A DNA stretch of 64,000 bases from the NCBI RefSeq assembly GCF_010726645.1, contig NZ_AP022563.1:1178001-1242000 (forward strand), in the 5' to 3' direction. The position numbers and the translations under genes are program-made. Positions 1 to 8,542 of the stretch are shown in pieces. This DNA comes from Mycolicibacterium duvalii (lineage in GTDB: Bacteria > Actinomycetota > Actinomycetes > Mycobacteriales > Mycobacteriaceae). The notes under the pieces are model-generated. The model was not told the DNA's origin and made no database searches. It saw only the letters and a list, made by a program, of their open reading frames with translations. Each line of letters starts with the position of its first letter. Positions within the stretch are counted from its first letter, which is position 1.

Positions 1-1029
1 CTGGACTCGGTGTGGGGCGGCCGGTTCGTCGGTGAAGCGGCGCTGACCAGCCGGATCAAGGCCGCCCGCCGGGCGTTGGGCGACGACGGCGAATCGCAGC
101 GCTATATCCGTACCGTGCGCGGCCGCGGTTACCAGTTCATCGGACACCTCCGCGATGCGGTGGAGCGTGCCGATCCACCGCCGGAGATGCCGGCGCAGCA
201 CATCGCGTTCTGCCAGGCCGGCGACGGCGTCCGGCTGGCCTACGCGGTCACCGGCAGCGGCCCACCGCTGGTGCGGGCCGCGAACTGGATGACGCACCTG
301 GGCTACGACATCGAGAGCCCCGTGTGGTGTCACTGGGTGCGCGACCTGTCGGTGCGGCACACCTTCGTCCGGTACGACGAACGCGGCTGCGGTCTGTCGG
401 ACTGGCACGCCCACGACTTCACCTTCGAGGACTGGGTGACCGACCTCGAATCGGTGGTGGAGGCCGTCGGTTTGCAGCGCTTCCCCCTGCTCGGGGTGTC
501 GCAGGGCGGTGCGGTGGCGGTGGCGTACGCCGCCCGTCACCCCGACCGGGTCAGTCGGCTCGTGCTCAACGGGGCCTACGCCCGGGGCCGCGCGGTGCGC
601 GCCACCACCGAGGACGAACAGCGTGCCGCGGCACTGGATCTCGAGCTGGCACGGGTGGGGTGGGGCCGTTCGGACCCGGCGTTCCGCCAGGTGTTCGCCG
701 CGCAGTTCCTGCCCGACGGCACCCGCGCCGACTGGGAGGCGTTCGACCAACTGCAGCGACGCACCACCTCGGCGCAGAACGCCGTGCGCTTCCTGGAAGT
801 GTTCGCCCACATCGATGTTCGCGACCTCGCCGGGCAGGTGCGCTGCCCGACCCTGGTTCTGCATTCCCGCGACGACCACCGCGTGCCGCTGCGGTACGGC
901 GAGGAGTTGGCGTCGCTGATCGCCGACGCCGAGCTGATCGCGTTGCCCAGCAACAACCACCTGCTGACCTCGCGCGAGCCGGCGTGGCGCACCTTCTGCG
1001 ATGAGGTCGAGGGTTTCCTGGCGGTGTGA
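1..1029 (+). CDS. Winged-helix DNA-binding domain fused to alpha/beta hydrolase (5' partial)
   Basis: The reading frame is open from base 1 to a TGA at 1027-1029, so the N-terminus lies outside the window. The first ~45 visible residues are the end of an OmpR/PhoB-type winged helix: a recognition-helix segment (SRIKAARRALGDDG) and the typical C-terminal hairpin (RTVRGRGYQFIG). After a short Pro-rich linker comes an alpha/beta hydrolase domain with the nucleophile elbow GVSQGG, plus a late acidic segment (HSRDDHRVP) and a late His (NNHLL) that would complete the triad. Such fusions are known in actinobacteria and proteobacteria and lack a receiver domain. The hydrolase part may sense or cleave an ester or lactone signal; that role is inference. 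Confidence 0.85.
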   Translation: MDSVWGGRFVGEAALTSRIKAARRALGDDGESQRYIRTVRGRGYQFIGHLRDAVERADPPPEMPAQHIAFCQAGDGVRLAYAVTGSGPPLVRAANWMTHLGYDIESPVWCHWVRDLSVRHTFVRYDERGCGLSDWHAHDFTFEDWVTDLESVVEAVGLQRFPLLGVSQGGAVAVAYAARHPDRVSRLVLNGAYARGRAVRATTEDEQRAAALDLELARVGWGRSDPAFRQVFAAQFLPDGTRADWEAFDQLQRRTTSAQNAVRFLEVFAHIDVRDLAGQVRCPTLVLHSRDDHRVPLRYGEELASLIADAELIALPSNNHLLTSREPAWRTFCDEVEGFLAV

Positions 1030-1100
1030 GCGCGTCGCTCTCCACGCAATCTCCAGGAAATCTTCATGCGCGGCGGGCCGGCTGGGTTCATGCTGCTGAC

Positions 1101-1760
1101 ATGAGAATCAGACATCTGCTCGTGACGGTCGTCGCGGTCCTCGGCGTGCTCGCCGCGGGGTGCTCGGGCGAATCATCCTCCGAGCCGCCGGCTTTCCCGG
1201 AGACGGCGCGCTACATGGCCGACATGACATCGGCCGACGGGGCGCCCATGGCCATCGGTATCAGCGTCGACGGCAGCTCGGTCGCCGCATACGCCTGCAA
1301 CGGAACCGACGACGAGGCATGGTTTTTCGGTGACCAGAGCGACGGCGCGATCAAGCTCACCTCGCGGATGCGCGACACGCTGACCGCCGACTACGACGGG
1401 ACGGACGTCAACGGAACGGTGACCATGAACGGGGGCGAATACCCGTTCACCGCGGCATCGGTGTCCGGGCTGGCCGGCATGTATACCGCCGAATCCGACG
1501 GCGTGCGGGCCTCGTGGGTGGTGCGCCCAGACGGAACGGCCACCGGCGTCCAGTTCAGCGGCTTCAGCCAGGGCGACCGCAACTTCGATCCGTTCAATCT
1601 CGACGGGCTCAGCGATTTCGACGTGCGCAACGACGTGCGCAACAAGCGCAAGCTCGGTCCCGCCGGACCCATCGAGTTCCCGGACGGACGCCCGCAGGCC
1701 AGCATCAACGGCCAGCCGGTCTCGCCCATTCTGGTGACAGGAACGTTCCGGCTGCGCTGA
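1101..1760 (+). CDS. Putative secreted lipoprotein
   Basis: 219-residue protein starting at ATG 1101. A short positively charged n-region (MRIRH) and a hydrophobic stretch lead to the lipobox LAAGC, so Cys21 would be lipidated by Lgt and the protein anchored on the outer face of the membrane. The mature part is Ser/Glu-rich at first, then polar with regular beta-type spacing; it contains repeated DG-type turns and ends in a hydrophobic strand. An upstream in-frame start at 1026 would bury the signal peptide and is rejected. No catalytic motif was recognised. It resembles the many mycobacterial lipoproteins of unknown role. Confidence 0.8.
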   Translation: MRIRHLLVTVVAVLGVLAAGCSGESSSEPPAFPETARYMADMTSADGAPMAIGISVDGSSVAAYACNGTDDEAWFFGDQSDGAIKLTSRMRDTLTADYDGTDVNGTVTMNGGEYPFTAASVSGLAGMYTAESDGVRASWVVRPDGTATGVQFSGFSQGDRNFDPFNLDGLSDFDVRNDVRNKRKLGPAGPIEFPDGRPQASINGQPVSPILVTGTFRLR

Positions 1761-1770
1761 GCTGTCCGGT

Positions 1771-2349
1771 ATGGACGACTGGTTCGAGCGCAGCCCCTTC
1801 ATCGGTTTCCTGCCGTGGCTCATCTATTGGGTGGTCGCCGACGGGCCCAGCACGTGGATGTTCGGTGCGGTGTGCGCGGTGATCGCGACACTGATCATGG
1901 GCGTGTCCGCCGGCTTCGCCGGGGTGCGGCTGCTCGACGTCGTCACCGTGGTGTTCTTCACCGGCGTGACGGTCGCGGGTCTGCTGCTGGGCCATCAGGA
2001 CGGCGATTGGATGGACACCTACGCCACCACCCTGTCGAGCGGGGTGCTGGCCGTGATGGCCCTGGTCTCGCTGGCCTTCGAACCGTTCACCGCGCAGTAC
2101 GCGCCGCCCGCGGCGCCCCGCGAGCCGTGGGAGGAGGCCGCGTTCCGCCGCACCAATCAGGTGCTGACCCTGATGTGGGGACTGGTGTTCGCGTTGATCG
2201 CGGTGCTCGGGTACCTCGCTGCGACCGCGCCGGCCACCGTGCATCTGACCAAGGCCGTGATTCCGGTCGTGGTGATCGTCGGGGCGGTCGGGATGACCAG
2301 GGCCTACCCGAAGCGGGCGCGCGAGGCGGCGCTGCGGCAGACCTCGTGA
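1771..2349 (+). CDS. Multi-pass integral membrane protein, unknown function
   Basis: 192 residues, starting 10 bases after the lipoprotein stop, so the two are probably co-transcribed. About five or six hydrophobic segments are visible (IGFLPWLIYWVV, the stretch after TWMFGAVC, VVTVVFFTGVTVAGLLLG, the stretch around SGVLAVMALVSLAF, LMWGLVFALIAVLGYLA, AVIPVVVIVGAVGM). A polar loop rich in Pro and Glu lies at about residues 110-130, and the tail is basic (YPKRARE), as expected for a cytoplasmic C-terminus. No transporter signature was recognised. The short, TM-dense architecture resembles uncharacterised actinobacterial membrane proteins. Confidence 0.75.
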   Translation: MDDWFERSPFIGFLPWLIYWVVADGPSTWMFGAVCAVIATLIMGVSAGFAGVRLLDVVTVVFFTGVTVAGLLLGHQDGDWMDTYATTLSSGVLAVMALVSLAFEPFTAQYAPPAAPREPWEEAAFRRTNQVLTLMWGLVFALIAVLGYLAATAPATVHLTKAVIPVVVIVGAVGMTRAYPKRAREAALRQTS

Positions 2350-2352
2350 CGC

Positions 2353-3045
2353 TCAGCAGCGGTACAGCGCCGCGGCGTCCGGGGGTGTCGGGGCCGGCTG
2401 CAGGCAGCCGTACGGGATCACTCCTTCGGCGCTGAGCCGCACCGCCGTGCGGTGGGCGTAATTCACGCAGATCAACGCCGCGGTGTCGGCGCGGCACCGG
2501 TTGTCCCCGAAGGCCAGCGACTGCCCGTCGTCGAGTCTTGGTCCGCTGCCGGCGCCGAACGGCCCGGGATCGGCGCGCAGGGAACCGACCTGCACCGAGG
2601 TACCCGGGTAGCTGATCCAGCCGGGCTTCCAGGCGCCTTCGGCGCCGGCGGGCCGCGGCGGCGGATCGTCGAGTTCGAGCAGGCACAGCAGCGCTTGGTC
2701 GGTGACGCACTGGGTGGTGGTCAGCGGTGTGCCGGCCGATGCGGTGAACGCGACCTCGTCGCCCAGCTCGGTGGTGACGCCGTCGCGGAACGCGACGTGA
2801 AAGCCGGCCGGATCGGCGGGTGCGCCGTCTTCGACCCAGCTGATGACCTCGGCGATGGAGGCGTCGTCGGCGGGCACCGCCGGTCGGGCGGCCGACGGCG
2901 GCGACACGGTCGGGGACGCCGAGGTGACTGACGGTGGTGCGGCGCTGTCGGAGGTCACCGAGGAGGACGACTCAGCCTGGCCGCCCACCGACTGCGAACA
3001 CGCCGCCGTCAGCAGACCCAGCGCGAGCAGGACCGCTATGCGCAT
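2353..3045 (-). CDS. Putative secreted lipoprotein
   Basis: 230-residue protein on the minus strand, convergent with the membrane protein at 1771-2349 (3-base gap). The N-terminus (MRIAVLLALGLLTAAC) has a lipobox LTAAC with Cys16 as lipidation site. A Ser/Thr/Pro/Ala-rich linker of about 50 residues follows, typical of mycobacterial lipoproteins that stand off the membrane. The folded part has five Cys residues after the lipidated one (for example TTQCVTD, LLCLLEL, RCRADTAALICVNY, YGCLQP, LYRC), which suggests disulfides outside the cytoplasm. No enzymatic motif was recognised. Confidence 0.8.
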   Translation of the reverse strand: MRIAVLLALGLLTAACSQSVGGQAESSSSVTSDSAAPPSVTSASPTVSPPSAARPAVPADDASIAEVISWVEDGAPADPAGFHVAFRDGVTTELGDEVAFTASAGTPLTTTQCVTDQALLCLLELDDPPPRPAGAEGAWKPGWISYPGTSVQVGSLRADPGPFGAGSGPRLDDGQSLAFGDNRCRADTAALICVNYAHRTAVRLSAEGVIPYGCLQPAPTPPDAAALYRC

Positions 3046-3130
3046 GCCGTCAGGTTAACCGGCCGACACGCGAGTGCTGACGCGCCACGGCCCTCCGGCA
3101 TCTGGGCAGAGCATTCGTTACCGTCGGTGC

Positions 3131-4636
3131 ATGCACGAACACACCGTCCGGGCGAAGACCGGATCCGGCATCGTGGAGGGGTTCACCCGCGACGGAGTCC
3201 ACCGCTGGCGGGCCATTCCCTATGCCACACCACCCGTCGGACGGTTGCGCTACCGCGCGCCGCAACCGGTACAGCCCTGGTCAGGCGTCCGCCACTGCCA
3301 CGGATTCGGCTCCTGTGCCCCGCAGCACCGCCGCTACACGCTGGTCGGTGTCCGCAAGTACCAGCCGACCAGCGAGGACTGCCTGACGCTCAACGTCGTC
3401 GCGCCCGAGGGAGCCGATCCGGCCTCGCCGTTGCCGGTGATGTTCTTCATCCACGGTGGCGGCTACATCCTGGGAAGCTCGGCGACCCCGCTCTACGACG
3501 GCGCGGCACTGGCTCGCCGCGGCTGTGTGTACGTATCGGTCAACTACCGGCTGGGACCGCTGGGCTGTATGGACCTGTCGTCGCTGTCGACACCCGACAA
3601 CCCGATCGACGACAACCTGTTCCTGCGTGACCTGGTACTGGCGTTGCGCTGGGTGCGGGACAACGTCGCGGCGTTCGGCGGCGACCCCGACAACGTCACG
3701 ATCTTCGGAGAGAGCGCCGGCGCTCAGGCCGTCGCCACCCTGCTCGCGGTGCCGCAGGCCAAAGGACTGTTCGCGCAGGCGATCTCAGAAAGCCCCGCCA
3801 GCGGGATGGTGCGCTCGACGGAGATGGCCGCCAAGTTCGCCGCCCGGTTCGGCGAGCTGGTCGCCCCCGATGGCGCCGATGCTGCGGCCGCGCTGATGTC
3901 CGCGTCGCCGCGGGCGCTGATCGGTGCACTCGACGACCTGGTGGCCAACGGGTTCAAGGATTTGCCGGGGGCGTTCCCGGTCGGGCCCACCTACGGCACC
4001 GAGTACCTCCCCAAGGACCCCGTCGAGGCGATGGCCGACGGCAGCGCCCACCGCGTCCCGTTGATCGTCGGGACCAACGCCGAAGAGGGACGGCTGTTCA
4101 CCCGCTTCCTGCCGCTGTTGCCGACCACCGAGCAGACCATCGAGATCATGCTCGGCGACACCGACGCCGAGGTGCGCAAGCGCATCATGAGCGCCTACCC
4201 CGACTACCCCCACCCCGACACGTGCGTGCAGATCGGCGGGGACTTCACGTTCGGCGCCGCCGCCTGGCAGATCGCCGGAGCGCACAGCCGGCACGCGCCC
4301 ACCTACATGTACCGGTACGACTACGCGCCCCGGCCGCTGCACTGGACGGGCATGGGCGCCACCCACGCCACCGAGCTGCTCGCCGTGTTCGACGTCTACC
4401 GGACCATGCCGGGCGCGCTGCTCACGCTGGCGGGGGACTGGCGCTCGGCGCGGCGGGTCAGCAAGGACGTCGGGCGTCGCTGGCGATCCTTCAGCCGGAC
4501 CGGGGTCCCAGGCCACGACTGGCCGCGCTACTCCGCCGACGACCGCCCGGTGATGGTGTTCGACCACCGGCCGCGCGTGGAGTACGACCCGCACGCCCAC
4601 CGACGTGAGGCGTGGGAAGGCTTCTCGCTGGCCTGA
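3131..4636 (+). CDS. Type-B carboxylesterase/lipase family protein
   Basis: 501-residue alpha/beta hydrolase of the carboxylesterase type-B (cholinesterase-like) family, hydrolysing carboxylic esters. Start chosen at ATG 3131, which begins the conserved beta-strand [12 protein letters not shown]; the longer upstream frame adds only unconserved residues. Family hallmarks: the oxyanion loop [10 protein letters not shown], the nucleophile elbow FGESAGAQ with Ser195, an EDCLTLNVV block near residue 80, a Glu in [10 protein letters not shown], and the late His region ([13 protein letters not shown]). No signal peptide is seen, so cytoplasmic action is likely. Length fits the family (about 500). 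Substrate unknown. Confidence 0.9.
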   Translation: MHEHTVRAKTGSGIVEGFTRDGVHRWRAIPYATPPVGRLRYRAPQPVQPWSGVRHCHGFGSCAPQHRRYTLVGVRKYQPTSEDCLTLNVVAPEGADPASPLPVMFFIHGGGYILGSSATPLYDGAALARRGCVYVSVNYRLGPLGCMDLSSLSTPDNPIDDNLFLRDLVLALRWVRDNVAAFGGDPDNVTIFGESAGAQAVATLLAVPQAKGLFAQAISESPASGMVRSTEMAAKFAARFGELVAPDGADAAAALMSASPRALIGALDDLVANGFKDLPGAFPVGPTYGTEYLPKDPVEAMADGSAHRVPLIVGTNAEEGRLFTRFLPLLPTTEQTIEIMLGDTDAEVRKRIMSAYPDYPHPDTCVQIGGDFTFGAAAWQIAGAHSRHAPTYMYRYDYAPRPLHWTGMGATHATELLAVFDVYRTMPGALLTLAGDWRSARRVSKDVGRRWRSFSRTGVPGHDWPRYSADDRPVMVFDHRPRVEYDPHAHRREAWEGFSLA

Positions 4637-4640
4637 CTCC

Positions 4641-4967
4641 ATGGTCGTCAAGTCCGTCGCGTTGTTCGTGCTGGCCGCGATCCTCGAGATCGGCGGCGCC
4701 TGGCTGGTGTGGCAGGGCGTCCGCGAGCACCGCGGCTGGTTGTGGATGGGCGCGGGGGCGCTCGCCCTCGGCGCGTACGGGTTCGTGGCGGCCTTCCAAC
4801 CCGACGCGCATTTCGGCCGTGTCCTGGCCGCCTACGGCGGGGTGTTCATCGCCGGGTCACTGCTGTGGGGGATGGCCGCCGACGGCTTCCGGCCCGACCG
4901 CTGGGACGTGCTGGGGGCGACGGTGGCCCTGATCGGCGTCGGGTTGATCATGTACGCGCCGCGGTGA
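4641..4967 (+). CDS. YnfA/UPF0060-family small membrane protein
   Basis: 108 residues with four hydrophobic helices. Start at ATG 4641, four bases after the esterase stop, so translational coupling is likely. The N-terminal helix ([16 protein letters not shown]) and the loop [19 protein letters not shown] are the YnfA family pattern, as are the segments [15 protein letters not shown] and [14 protein letters not shown]. The family is related to small multidrug resistance transporters; its physiological substrate is not established. The length of about 108 is exactly what is usual. Confidence 0.9.
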   Translation: MVVKSVALFVLAAILEIGGAWLVWQGVREHRGWLWMGAGALALGAYGFVAAFQPDAHFGRVLAAYGGVFIAGSLLWGMAADGFRPDRWDVLGATVALIGVGLIMYAPR

Positions 4968-4971
4968 GCGG

Positions 4972-5880
4972 TCAGCCCAGGTGCGCGCTGTCGTCGTCGA
5001 GGTCGTCTCGGTTCAAGCCCATCGGGGTGCCCGCGGGCACGTCTCCGGCGGCCACGACCTTCCTGGTGATCGGGGTCAACGTGCGGAACAGCGTCTCCAC
5101 CTCGCTGTCGTCGAGCGCCTCCCACGCGCTCAGCGCCGCGGCGTCGGTCGCCTCTTCGATGCGCTGTTTGAGCTGACGACCGGCCGCCGTCACCTCACCC
5201 GCGGCATCGAGAATTCCGCGCCGGCACAACGCATCCTGGCACTGCTGCCACTGCGCGTCGTCGTAGTCGCGGCCGCGCTTGATCATGGCTTCGGGGACGC
5301 GGCCGGCCGCCGCGTGCAACACGTTGGCCTCCCGTCCCGACAATCGTTCGGCGGTCAGGATGGCGACGTGGCCGTCGCCGCGGTGCTCGCGCAGCAGCGT
5401 GGTGGCGTGCCACAAGCGGGCCAGTGGTTGCCGGGGCCACGCCAGTGCGCGGTTGGCCGCGTAGAGCACCCGGCCACCGACGTCGGCGCCGCGGGCGGCC
5501 TTGGCGGCGAGCTCGGCGGCCTCGGCCGCGTCGTCGTCGGTGACCCCCGCGCGCCGCACCGCCGCCACCGCGGATTCCTCCCGCACCCGCAACGCATCGG
5601 CGGGGGACGCCACGTCCCACGCGGCGGGCAGCGCCTTGGCGACCCGCTGCGGGGTGAAGCTGTAGAACGCCGCGGTGACGACCTCGGGTGGCACCGGTCC
5701 CAGTGGCGCCGAGCGGGCGGCGAAGTAGCCCATCCAGAAGCCCCGGAACCCGAGGTCGTCGAGTGCGGCGCGGGCTTCGGGCGCGAAATACGTGACCGCA
5801 TGGACAGGCTCGAGGCGGTCGAACAAACGGCGAGCGAGAGAGGGGTGTCGATCCACCGCTGCAGTCAACCATTCCCGCAT
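4972..5880 (-). CDS. SCO6745-family helical protein
   Basis: 302 residues on the minus strand, convergent with the YnfA-like gene (4-base gap). Start placed at ATG 5880, which begins a run of helix-forming sequence (MREWLTAAVDRHPSLARRLF); the longer open frame overlaps the divergent lipoprotein gene and is not conserved-looking. Recognisable family blocks are LEPVHAVTYFAPEA, GFRGFWMGYFAARSAPLG and AAFYSFTPQRVAKALP near the N-terminus, and LARLWHATTLLREHRGDGH in the middle. The family is widespread in actinobacteria and often co-annotated with helix-turn-helix proteins; its biochemical role is unknown. No membrane segment or signal peptide. Confidence 0.8.
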   Translation of the reverse strand: MREWLTAAVDRHPSLARRLFDRLEPVHAVTYFAPEARAALDDLGFRGFWMGYFAARSAPLGPVPPEVVTAAFYSFTPQRVAKALPAAWDVASPADALRVREESAVAAVRRAGVTDDDAAEAAELAAKAARGADVGGRVLYAANRALAWPRQPLARLWHATTLLREHRGDGHVAILTAERLSGREANVLHAAAGRVPEAMIKRGRDYDDAQWQQCQDALCRRGILDAAGEVTAAGRQLKQRIEEATDAAALSAWEALDDSEVETLFRTLTPITRKVVAAGDVPAGTPMGLNRDDLDDDSAHLG

Positions 5881-5929
5881 GCGACTGCTAGGGTCCGGTG
5901 CAGTCGTGCCGACTGTGACGGGACAGCAC

Positions 5930-6664
5930 ATGCGGAAAATGGGCCGCGCGCCGGCGGCCGTGGGCGCGCTGACATTGCTGGCCGCCTGCACCGTGCCGAC
6001 CCCCGAGGGGATTCCGGCTGTGGCACCGGACGATCTCGAACAGGACATCACCGCGCGACTGGTCGAAGCGGGACAGCAGCCGGAATCGGTGACCTGTAAG
6101 GATCCGCTGGCCGGGCAGGTGGGGCAGGTCGCACGCTGCGAGGTGGTGCTCAGCGCTACCAACAGCTTCGAGCCGATGATCACCGTCACCGCCGTCGACG
6201 GGGCGCTGATCGACTACGAGATGGTGCCCGCCCTGTCTCGCGAGCAGCTGCAACGCGCCGTCGCCCGACTGGTCGACGGCGCGGGACCCGGGCCGACCAG
6301 CACGGTCGCCTGCGGGTCGGGTCTCATCGGCGTACTCGGAGCCACGACAGCCTGCGATGTCACCACGGCGGGGGTCACCCTGCGCCGCACCGCCGAGGTC
6401 GACGGCGTCGACGGGCTGATGATGAGCTTCGATCTGCTGCCGCTGCTGACCGAGGCAGAGGTGGAGGGATCTCTGCTAGACGAACTGGCCACCCGGCTGG
6501 GCAGTCGTCCCGAGTCGGCCGACTGTGCCACCGGACTGGAAGGCAGACCGGGGAACACGGTCGACTGTGTCGTCGTGTCGGGACCGGACACCGCGGAGTT
6601 CACGCTGACCGTGACGACCGTCGACGGCGAGCAGATCGACTACACCTACGGACCCAAGCAGTGA
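5930..6664 (+). CDS. DUF4333-type lipoprotein with three repeats
   Basis: 244-residue secreted lipoprotein with the lipobox LLAAC and lipidation at Cys20. The mature protein is three tandem copies of a ~70-residue DUF4333-like module: each has a helix (for example LEQDITARLVEAG), a first Cys, a second Cys about 15-20 residues later (VTCKDPL...ARCEVV; VACGSGL...TACDVT; ADCATGL...VDCVVV) and a closing beta-strand ending in D-Y or D-L. Each Cys pair probably forms one disulfide. Start chosen at ATG 5930; ATG 5939 is an alternative giving a shorter n-region. It is divergent from the SCO6745-like gene with 49 bases between the starts. Confidence 0.8.
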   Translation: MRKMGRAPAAVGALTLLAACTVPTPEGIPAVAPDDLEQDITARLVEAGQQPESVTCKDPLAGQVGQVARCEVVLSATNSFEPMITVTAVDGALIDYEMVPALSREQLQRAVARLVDGAGPGPTSTVACGSGLIGVLGATTACDVTTAGVTLRRTAEVDGVDGLMMSFDLLPLLTEAEVEGSLLDELATRLGSRPESADCATGLEGRPGNTVDCVVVSGPDTAEFTLTVTTVDGEQIDYTYGPKQ

Positions 6665-6679
6665 GCTGCAACGACGCCG

Positions 6680-7585
6680 TCAGCGCCGGAACCGGCGCTT
6701 CTTGACCTCGACGTTGGCGGTATCGGCCAGATCGGCTGCGCGCGAACGAGCTGATTCGGCTCGCGCACGGGCCAATTCGGCCCACTCACCGCCGCGTTCG
6801 CGGGTCACGTCGGCCAGCTCCGGGCCCCGTTCGCGGGCCACGTCGGCCAGTTCGTGGCCGCGTTGCCGGGCGACTGCTGCCAGTTCGGGGCCGCGTTCGC
6901 GCGCGACCTCGGCGAGCTCGTGGCCGCGTTGCCGGGCGACTGCTGCCAGTTCCGGGCCGCGTTCGCGGGCGACTTCGGCCAGTTCATGGCCGCGCTCCCG
7001 GGCAAGGTGGGCGAGTTCGCGGCCGCGGTCGGCACCGACGTGCAGACCCTGGTTGACCTTCTCCGCCCACTCGCTGTCGCTCAGGGCTCCGCCGGCGCCG
7101 GCGCCGACCGGCAGTGCACCCGACACCGCCGCCGACACCTTGCGGGCGGCCCGCCGCCCGCGCCAGCCGAGCGAGGGGCGACCCTCGGTGTCCACCGCGG
7201 CGATGATCAGGCCGCCGATCAGGCTGATGTCGGTGATGAAGGCGCGGCGCTCCTCGGCTTTGCGAGCCGGGTCGGAGACGTTCCAGAACGCGTGCCCGCC
7301 GAGCGAACTCGGCACCACGGTCAGCGCCAGCGCTGCCGAGGCGACGCGGGGCAGCTTCCCGGTCGCCAGCAACAGTCCACCGCCGATCTGAACGGCGGCG
7401 TTGACCCGGGCGACGGTCTCGGCGTCGGACGGGACATTGGTACCGACCGGGTCGGGCAGTTTGCTGAGTCCCTCGAGGGTCTGCCGGGTGGCGTCGGCAG
7501 CTGGCTTCGGGCTTCGCAGCGCATCCACACCTCGCGAGATGAATACTGCTGACAGCATGGGGCGCGCAACACGTCTGATCAACAT
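6680..7585 (-). CDS. DoxX-like membrane protein with C-terminal 11-residue tandem repeats
   Basis: 301 residues. The N-terminal ~150 residues match the DoxX family: MLIRRVARPMLSAVFISRGV, a hydrophobic helix AAVQIGGGLLLATGKLPRV, AALALTVVPSSLGGHAFW, then FITDISLIGGLIIAAVD. The C-terminal ~115 residues are eight consecutive 11-mers of the form G-x-E-L-A-x-V-A-R-E-R, followed by an Ala/Arg/Ser-rich basic tail (KKRRFRR). The 11-residue period gives a long amphipathic, highly charged helix (hendecad). Start at ATG 7585, which begins the DoxX core. The tail is not part of standard DoxX proteins and is probably lineage-specific. Function of the tail unknown; membrane-surface or nucleoid/polymer contact are possibilities. 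Confidence 0.8.
   Translation of the reverse strand: MLIRRVARPMLSAVFISRGVDALRSPKPAADATRQTLEGLSKLPDPVGTNVPSDAETVARVNAAVQIGGGLLLATGKLPRVASAALALTVVPSSLGGHAFWNVSDPARKAEERRAFITDISLIGGLIIAAVDTEGRPSLGWRGRRAARKVSAAVSGALPVGAGAGGALSDSEWAEKVNQGLHVGADRGRELAHLARERGHELAEVARERGPELAAVARQRGHELAEVARERGPELAAVARQRGHELADVARERGPELADVTRERGGEWAELARARAESARSRAADLADTANVEVKKRRFRR
6761..7024 (-). repeat. Eight in-frame 33-bp tandem repeats
   Basis: Eight consecutive 33-bp units encode the 11-residue repeats of the DoxX-like protein. Units 2-5 form a higher-order 66-bp pattern in which GHELAEVARER alternates with GPELAAVARQR, and the two 66-bp copies are nearly identical in DNA. That implies recent duplication by slippage or unequal exchange. 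Copy number is likely to vary between strains. Confidence 0.9.
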
Positions 7586-7628
7586 GCGGCCTGTGTTCCC
7601 ACGCTCATCGGGGTGCAAACTTGCCTCC

Positions 7629-8447
7629 ATGACCGACCTGACCGTCACCGTCTCGGCCGGCGTGGCGGTGGTGACGCTGAATAGGCCGGAACGCCGCAAC
7701 GCCTACACCGCCGAGATGGGGGAGCTGCTCAGCGACGCGTATCGGCGCTGCGATCAGGACGACGACGTGCGGGCCATCGTGCTGACCGGTGCCGGTGACG
7801 CGTTCTGCGTCGGCGCCGACCTCGCGGGCCCGCGCGATCCGTTCGAGGCCCCGCCCGCAGAGTTCACCGCCTCCCCGGTGGACCCCGCCGCGTTCGAGCT
7901 GCGGACGCCGGTGATCGCCGCGGTCAACGGCCACGCGGTCGGGATCGGCCTGACGATCGCGCTGCAGGCGGACATCCGCGTCATGGCCGGTGACGCGAAG
8001 TACGCCGTCGCGCAGGTGCGGCGCGGGGTGCTTGGCGATGCGATGTCGCACTGGACGCTGCCGCACCTCGCCGGCGTCGGTGTCGCCGCGAAACTGCTGC
8101 TGACGGGCCGCACGTTCGACGGGGCGGAGGCGCTGGCGATGGGCATCGCCAATCGCGCGGTTCCCGCAGCAGAGGTGCTCGGCGTGGCGATGGGGATCGC
8201 CGCCGACATCGCGCTGTCCGTCGCACCTATGTCGGCGGCGCTGAGCAAGCGGCTGCTGTGGGACACCGTCGCCCGCGGGTACCGCCCGCGCCAGGTCGCG
8301 CACCTGGAAACCGAACTGCACCGACGGGTGATGGGCAGTGCCGACGCCGCCGAAGGCGTGGCCGCCTATGTGCAGCGCCGCGATCCGCAGTGGACGGCCT
8401 CGGTGGCGCAGCAGTGGCGAGCACTGCCCGAGCCCCCGCCGGTTTGA
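7629..8447 (+). CDS. Enoyl-CoA hydratase/isomerase family protein
   Basis: 272-residue crotonase-fold enzyme. N-terminal strand VTLNRPERRNAYTAEM, then the first oxyanion-hole block GAGDAFCVGADLAG and the second block AAVNGHAVGIGLTIALQADIRV. A Glu or Asp pair for classic hydratase chemistry is not obvious around the second block (GVLGDAMSHWTL), so it may be an isomerase or a hydratase of unusual specificity. ATG 7629 gives the normal family length. It is divergent from the DoxX-like gene (43 bases between starts). It acts on an acyl-CoA of unknown chain. Confidence 0.85.
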   Translation: MTDLTVTVSAGVAVVTLNRPERRNAYTAEMGELLSDAYRRCDQDDDVRAIVLTGAGDAFCVGADLAGPRDPFEAPPAEFTASPVDPAAFELRTPVIAAVNGHAVGIGLTIALQADIRVMAGDAKYAVAQVRRGVLGDAMSHWTLPHLAGVGVAAKLLLTGRTFDGAEALAMGIANRAVPAAEVLGVAMGIAADIALSVAPMSAALSKRLLWDTVARGYRPRQVAHLETELHRRVMGSADAAEGVAAYVQRRDPQWTASVAQQWRALPEPPPV

Positions 8448-8542
8448 GACTCACCTCGCCGTGGGATACGAAGCAGCGCAACGCGACCCGTCACCGAGCC
8501 GAGGCCCGGCCGGGTCACGCTGACGCCGATTCGTCGAGCGGA

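Noticed and set aside
6761..7024. Regular 33-bp repeats resembling a CRISPR array
   Set aside because: There are no unique spacers; the units are contiguous, in frame and encode a consistent 11-residue peptide.
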